Source: Burkholderia cepacia (GTDB lineage Bacteria; Pseudomonadota; Gammaproteobacteria; Burkholderiales; Burkholderiaceae). Taken from it: DNA of 49,052 bases. The translations under genes and the position numbers were made by a program. Position 1 is the stretch's first letter. Each line of letters opens with the position of its first letter. The stretch lies in the NCBI RefSeq assembly GCF_001039005.1, contig NZ_LDWR01000007.1:1-49052 (forward strand), in the 5' to 3' direction. Shown here piece after piece: positions 46,049 through 49,052 of this stretch. The notes below the pieces were generated by a model. It made no database searches. It saw only the letters and a list, made by a program, of their open reading frames with translations, and had not been told where the DNA came from.

Positions 46049-46918
46049 TCACGCGCGCTGCCAGGCCGCGTCGAGCGCGGTCAGCGTCGCCAGCGCGCCG
46101 CCCTTCAACCCGATCGCGTCCGCACGGCGTGCATGCGCTTCGCGCGCGTTGATGCGGATCACGTCGGCACCGAGCCGTTCGCTCAGCAGGCGCACGGTCG
46201 GAATCGCGGTGCCCGCACCGATCTCGACCACGGCGACGCGCCCGGCCCGCGCGATCCAGTCTTGCAGTGCACGCTCCTGCGCGTCGTAGCGCGCACCGAG
46301 CCAGCCGGTGTCGCCGAACATCAGGATATTTGGCCGCGCGAGGCCGCCGCAGTGCGGACAGCGCGGCGTTTCGCCGATGAGGCGGCAAGTGGCTTCGTCG
46401 ACGTCCGGCACGAACGGCGCCGCGTCCCACGTGTCGTCCGAACAGGGACGCAGGCACTGCAGCACATGAATCGAACCGTGGATCTCGACGATCCGTGCTG
46501 GATCGAAGCCGGCCTTCAGGAACTGGCCGTCGACGTTGCTCGTCAGTACGAAGCCGCCGTTCGGCATCGCGTCGATCCAGCGACGCAGGATCGCGAAGCC
46601 CGCATGCGGCACCGTCGCGCGGTAGAGCGCGAGACGGTGTCCGTAGAAGCCCCACGCGAGCTGCGCACGCGCACGGAACGCGTGCGGCGACGCGATCTCG
46701 TGGAATTCGAAACGCTCGTGGCGCAGCGCCGGATACGCGCGCCAGAAGCCGTCAGTGCCACGAAAATCGGGCAGCCCGGAATCGACGCCGATGCCCGCGC
46801 CGGCCGTCACGAGCAACGCGTCGGCGCGGGCGAGCGCGTCAACGGCGGAAGCAACGAGATCGGCGGGCAGCTGCGCGGCGGCGGTGGCAGTGGAGTCGGC
46901 GGATTCGGAGAACGGCAT
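46049..46918 (-). CDS. Sir2-family NAD-dependent protein deacylase
   Basis: 289 residues. NAD-binding GAGIGVDSGLPDFRGTDGFW (about 40-59), SNVDGQFLKAGF (about 128-139, the 'Q.D/TxN.D' type loop), the catalytic His in EIHGSIHVLQC (about 147), and GGLARPNILMFGDTGW are present. Zinc-binding cysteines occur as CLRPC and CPHCGG, although the spacing between pairs (about 27 residues) is longer than in CobB. Sirtuins use NAD to deacylate lysines, giving nicotinamide and O-acyl-ADP-ribose. The gene lies 182 bases downstream of the NDT-fold/NudK pair on the same strand. Confidence 0.92.
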   Translation of the reverse strand: MPFSESADSTATAAAQLPADLVASAVDALARADALLVTAGAGIGVDSGLPDFRGTDGFWRAYPALRHERFEFHEIASPHAFRARAQLAWGFYGHRLALYRATVPHAGFAILRRWIDAMPNGGFVLTSNVDGQFLKAGFDPARIVEIHGSIHVLQCLRPCSDDTWDAAPFVPDVDEATCRLIGETPRCPHCGGLARPNILMFGDTGWLGARYDAQERALQDWIARAGRVAVVEIGAGTAIPTVRLLSERLGADVIRINAREAHARRADAIGLKGGALATLTALDAAWQRA

Positions 46919-47100
46919 GATGGGGCGGCGGTAACGTCGAGCGGTGCGCGGGTGGCGTCGCGATCATACGCCGGATCGGCTGCCGCACGGCATGCGCGAT
47001 GCAACGGCATGACACCGTGCACGTCCGGCCGCTGGCGATGCAGGCGCAGGCCGATCCGGGGAGCCGCCGGCGATGCCCCGGCCGACGCCTCCCCGCCTGC

Positions 47101-47481
47101 TCAGCTATCCGAATCGTCCTGCGCAACCGGAATCTCGTCGGCCGCAAAATAGACCGGCTTGCCGAGGCTGCGCGCGAGACTGACATCTGCGTCCGCCCCG
47201 CGCGACGCGCCGTCGATCCGCCATACCGCATCGCAGCGCCGCAGCAGCCGATGCGCGGCCGGATACAGGAACGCCTCGCTGATTGCGTCGCCGACCTGCC
47301 GCGACCCGGCCGCGGCGGCGAGCGGCAGCGACACCCATTCGCCGATCATCGGAACGTGCCCACGGCGATACACGGCGAGCGCCGCCGCTTCCAGCCGGTG
47401 CAGGTTTGCGGCGATGCGCGCGGGGTCACCTTCCGTGCCGCTGCGATACGGGCCGGCAACCAGCACGAGCAGCGGCGTCAT
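47101..47481 (-). CDS. DUF4406-like, nucleoside 2-deoxyribosyltransferase-fold protein
   Basis: 126 residues beginning MTPLLVLVAGPYRSGTEGDPARIAANLHRLEAAALAVYRRGHVPMIGEW. AGPYRSGT (about 9-16), then RHAAALAVYRRGHVP-like helix and CDAVWRIDGASRGADADVSLARSLGKPVYF, are characteristic of the NDT/DUF4406 fold. Its best-known members cleave or exchange N-glycosidic bonds of nucleosides, nucleotides or NAD. The conserved catalytic Glu is not obvious (DADVSLARS replaces the usual xxExxxA pattern), so activity is uncertain. Its start overlaps the stop of the NudK gene as ATGA; they are translated together. Confidence 0.7.
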   Translation of the reverse strand: MTPLLVLVAGPYRSGTEGDPARIAANLHRLEAAALAVYRRGHVPMIGEWVSLPLAAAAGSRQVGDAISEAFLYPAAHRLLRRCDAVWRIDGASRGADADVSLARSLGKPVYFAADEIPVAQDDSDS

Positions 47482-48077
47482 GCCGTGCGCGCGCCGGCGG
47501 TTTCCCGCAGCGCGACGTACTGCAGCAGCATGATCGTCTTCGCGTCGACGATCTCGCCGCGCTCGACCGCATCCAGCGCGGCCTGCAGCGGCATCTCGAC
47601 GACCTCGAGATCCTCGCCCTCTTCCGCGACGCCGCCGCCGTCACCGGTGCGCAGCGACGCATCGTATTCGCCGACGAAGAAATGCAGCTTCTCCGTCACG
47701 GAGCCCGGGCTCATGAACGCCTCGAACACCTTGCGCACGCCGCGCACGCGATAGCCGGTCTCCTCCTCGGCCTCCGCGCGGATGCGCGCTTCGGGGGTCG
47801 CGTCGTCGAGCAGGCCGGCCGCGGCTTCGAGCAGCATGCCGTCGTGTCCGCTGACGAACGCCGGCATCCGGAACTGCCGCGTCAGCAGCACGTCGCCCGT
47901 GCCGGCGTTGCGCAGCAGGATGGTCGCGCCATTGCCGCGATCGTAGGTCTCGCGGCTCAGGCGCTGCCACGTTCCGTCGCGGCGCAGGAAATCGAACGTC
48001 ACCTTCTTCAGCACATACCAGTCATCGGACAGCACCGTCGTATCGACGATGCGGACACGGTCCCGCGTTGCAGCCAT
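47478..48077 (-). CDS. nudK: Nudix hydrolase NudK (GDP-mannose pyrophosphatase type)
   Basis: 199 residues from ATG 48077 (MAATRDRVRIVDTTVLSDDWYVLKKVTFDFLRRDG), with GGGAGGTCGTG before it. The Nudix region reads LEAAAGLLDDATPEARIRAEAEEETGYRV (about 83-110), and it is followed by VRKVFEAFMSPGSVTEKLHFFVGEYD, closely parallel to E. coli NudK. The first part of the box lacks the canonical R of REUxEE, as NudK proteins do. It hydrolyses GDP-mannose and, in relatives, ADP-ribose. It is the first gene of the leftward pair with the NDT-fold protein and faces the DeoR-family gene. Confidence 0.88.
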   Translation of the reverse strand: MAATRDRVRIVDTTVLSDDWYVLKKVTFDFLRRDGTWQRLSRETYDRGNGATILLRNAGTGDVLLTRQFRMPAFVSGHDGMLLEAAAGLLDDATPEARIRAEAEEETGYRVRGVRKVFEAFMSPGSVTEKLHFFVGEYDASLRTGDGGGVAEEGEDLEVVEMPLQAALDAVERGEIVDAKTIMLLQYVALRETAGARTA

Positions 48078-48115
48078 CACGACCTCCCATTCGACAAAAG
48101 ACGGCGCCCATGGTA

Positions 48116-48154
48116 ACGTGCATATTCGTGCAATTTCAAGAATTTTCGTGCAAT
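48116..48154. promoter_or_regulatory. phased CGTGCA repeats, putative operator for the DeoR-family gene
   Basis: CGTGCA occurs three times at 48117, 48127 and 48147, so the spacings are 10 and 20 bases, whole helical turns. Two of the copies belong to identical 10-mers TTCGTGCAAT (48125-48134 and 48145-48154). The repeats end 4 bases before the ATG at 48159 and lie in the 81-base gap to nudK. DeoR-family sites commonly contain TTTCG or TTCG repeats, so they are good candidates for an autoregulatory site that also affects nudK. Confidence 0.6.
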
Positions 48155-48158
48155 CACG

Positions 48159-48914
48159 ATGCTGACGACGCAACGCAAGAAAGCAATCCTCGATGCGCTC
48201 GCACGCGACGGCCAGGTGCTGGCGGTCGAGCTGAGTACGCAATTCGGCGTGTCGGAAGACACGATCCGCCGCGACCTGCGCGAGCTGGCGGCCGAAGGCC
48301 TGTTGCAGCGCGTGCATGGCGGCGCGCTGCCGGCGTCGCCGGCCGTCGCGCCGTTCGCGCAGCGCGAGGCCATCGAAACGGCGGAAAAGCGGCGCATCGC
48401 GCGCCGCGCCGCGGAGATGATCGCGCCCGGGCAAGTGGCGATCGTCGACGGCGGCACGACCTCGGCGCTGCTCGTCAGCCAGATGCCGGCCGACCTGCGC
48501 GCGACGATCGTCACGCACAGTCCGAGCGTGGCGGTCGCGCTGGCCGCGCATTCGTCGATCGACGTGATCCTGATCGGCGGGCGGCTCTACAAGCATTCGA
48601 TCGTGGCCGTCGGCGCCGCCGCGATGGAAGGCATCGCGCGCATCCATGCGGACCTGTACTTCATGGGCGTCACGGGCGTGCATCCGGTCGCGGGGCTGAG
48701 CACCGGCGATTTCGAGGAAGCGGCGATCAAGCGCGCGCTGGCCGGACGCGCGGCCGAGACGGTCGTGCTCGCGTCGCAGTCGAAACTGCGCGCGGCATCG
48801 CAATTCGTGATCGGCGACCTCACGCTTGCGCAAACCGTCGTGGTCGAGAAGGAGACCGACACCGCGCTGACGAAGCCGATCGAGGCAGCAGGCGTGACGG
48901 TCGTGCGCGCGTAA
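48159..48914 (+). CDS. DeoR/GlpR-family transcriptional regulator
   Basis: 251 residues (MLTTQRKKAILDALARDGQVLAVELSTQFGVSEDTIRRDLRELAAEGLLQRVHGGALP). The N-terminal winged helix (about 1-57) has the DeoR signature 'SEDTIRRDLRELAAEG.L.RVHGGA'. The C-terminal sugar-phosphate-sensing domain (about 75-235) contains IVDGGTTSALLVSQMP, VTHSPSVAVALA, LIGGRLYKHSIVAVG, and FMGVTGVHPVAGLSTGDFEEAAIKRAL. The inducer is probably a phosphorylated sugar or nucleoside. It is divergent from nudK across 81 bases holding the repeats. No further gene of its strand follows before the window end. Confidence 0.92.
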   Translation: MLTTQRKKAILDALARDGQVLAVELSTQFGVSEDTIRRDLRELAAEGLLQRVHGGALPASPAVAPFAQREAIETAEKRRIARRAAEMIAPGQVAIVDGGTTSALLVSQMPADLRATIVTHSPSVAVALAAHSSIDVILIGGRLYKHSIVAVGAAAMEGIARIHADLYFMGVTGVHPVAGLSTGDFEEAAIKRALAGRAAETVVLASQSKLRAASQFVIGDLTLAQTVVVEKETDTALTKPIEAAGVTVVRA

Positions 48915-48993
48915 CGACGCCCGGTCGTGCTCGCCGAATCGGCCGCGGGTGTTCGACATGCCGGCACCGCACCGATGTCAGCGTGCTGACAGG

Positions 48994-49052
48994 TGCCGCT
49001 TGCTAACATGGGCGCCCGCCCAATCGCCACGCGCCCATGTTAGCAAGCGGCA
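48994..49052. repeat. perfect 22-bp inverted repeat at the right edge
   Basis: The arm 48994-49015 (beginning TGCCGCTTGCTAAC) is exactly complementary to 49031-49052 (ending TTAGCAAGCGGCA), with a 15-base loop of CCGCCCAATCGCCAC. The right arm runs to the last base, so it may be longer. It could be a terminator, an operator, a mobile repeat, or the promoter/start region of the next gene (ATGTTAGCAAGC starts at 49037). Confidence 0.85.

Noticed and set aside
47058..47094. Terminator after the NDT-fold gene
   Set aside because: GGGGAG...CTCCCC can form an interrupted stem, but there are internal mismatches and no U-tract, so it was not listed as a feature.

Overview
The window looks like core chromosome from a beta-proteobacterium of the genus Burkholderia, most likely the B. 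cepacia complex and its large chromosome. This is inferred from the very high G+C, the strong G/C third-position bias, and a set of housekeeping genes in the order seen in that group: minCDE, ftsK-lolA-rarA-serS, trxB, hemL-ribD-ribE, ribB-ribH-nusB, ubiD. A fused glucokinase/HexR-type regulator and a WXXGXW-repeat protein also point there. I see no insertion sequence, prophage, integrase, CRISPR array or rRNA. One tRNA gene is present, tRNA-Ser(CGA).

Layout. 1-4.2 kb: end of a ClC chloride channel gene, a tiny lipoprotein, a WXXGXW-repeat secreted protein, the minCDE division-site operon and a GNAT acetyltransferase. 4.2-8.7 kb: an AlkB alkane hydroxylase facing a methyl-accepting chemotaxis protein, then a PAP2-type membrane phosphatase. 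8.8-15.5 kb: tRNA-Ser, serS, a DUF2164 protein and the leftward ftsK-lolA-rarA group. 15.8-18.4 kb: trxB, an Smr-domain protein and a TRIC/UPF0126 membrane protein. 18.4-27.5 kb: a glucose-uptake and Entner-Doudoroff entry module, with an ABC sugar importer (gtsABCD-like) transcribed leftward and zwf-pgl-glk/hexR rightward. The two arms share a 430-bp region that holds a perfect HexR-like palindrome over the zwf promoter. 27.5-32.7 kb: a Bcr/CflA efflux protein, an EVE-like protein, hemL, ribD and ribE. 32.8-34.9 kb: a GntR regulator coupled to a methyltransferase, and a DUF1993 protein. 35-38.5 kb: ribB (with a degenerate RibA half), ribH, nusB and an aminotransferase. 38.6-42.6 kb: a membrane-anchored lytic transglycosylase, a probable strongly transcribed structured small RNA, ubiD and a LysE-family exporter. 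42.7-45.9 kb: a Pro/Tyr/Gly-rich secreted protein, a DUF2520 Rossmann protein, a YggT protein, and DUF190 with the fluoride channel CrcB. 46-49 kb: a sirtuin, an NDT-fold protein coupled to NudK, and a divergent DeoR-family repressor. The window ends inside a perfect 22-bp inverted repeat.

How the genes work together. The clearest functional unit is the glucose module: periplasmic capture and import (GtsABCD), phosphorylation (Glk), oxidation to 6-phosphogluconate (Zwf, Pgl), and feedback through the HexR half of the Glk fusion. Riboflavin synthesis is split between two nearby blocks, ribD-ribE and ribB-ribH. The min and ftsK-lolA groups supply division and envelope functions.

Most of the window is ordinary. 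The least explained signals are: (i) a roughly 140-nt candidate RNA at 39.9-40.04 kb, with a near-consensus promoter, an A/T-rich upstream element, a predicted multibranch fold and a U-tract terminator; (ii) phased CGTGCA repeats before the DeoR gene, beside a sirtuin/NDT-fold/Nudix cluster; (iii) the inverted repeat at the right edge; (iv) attenuator-like hairpins inside the sugar-importer operon.
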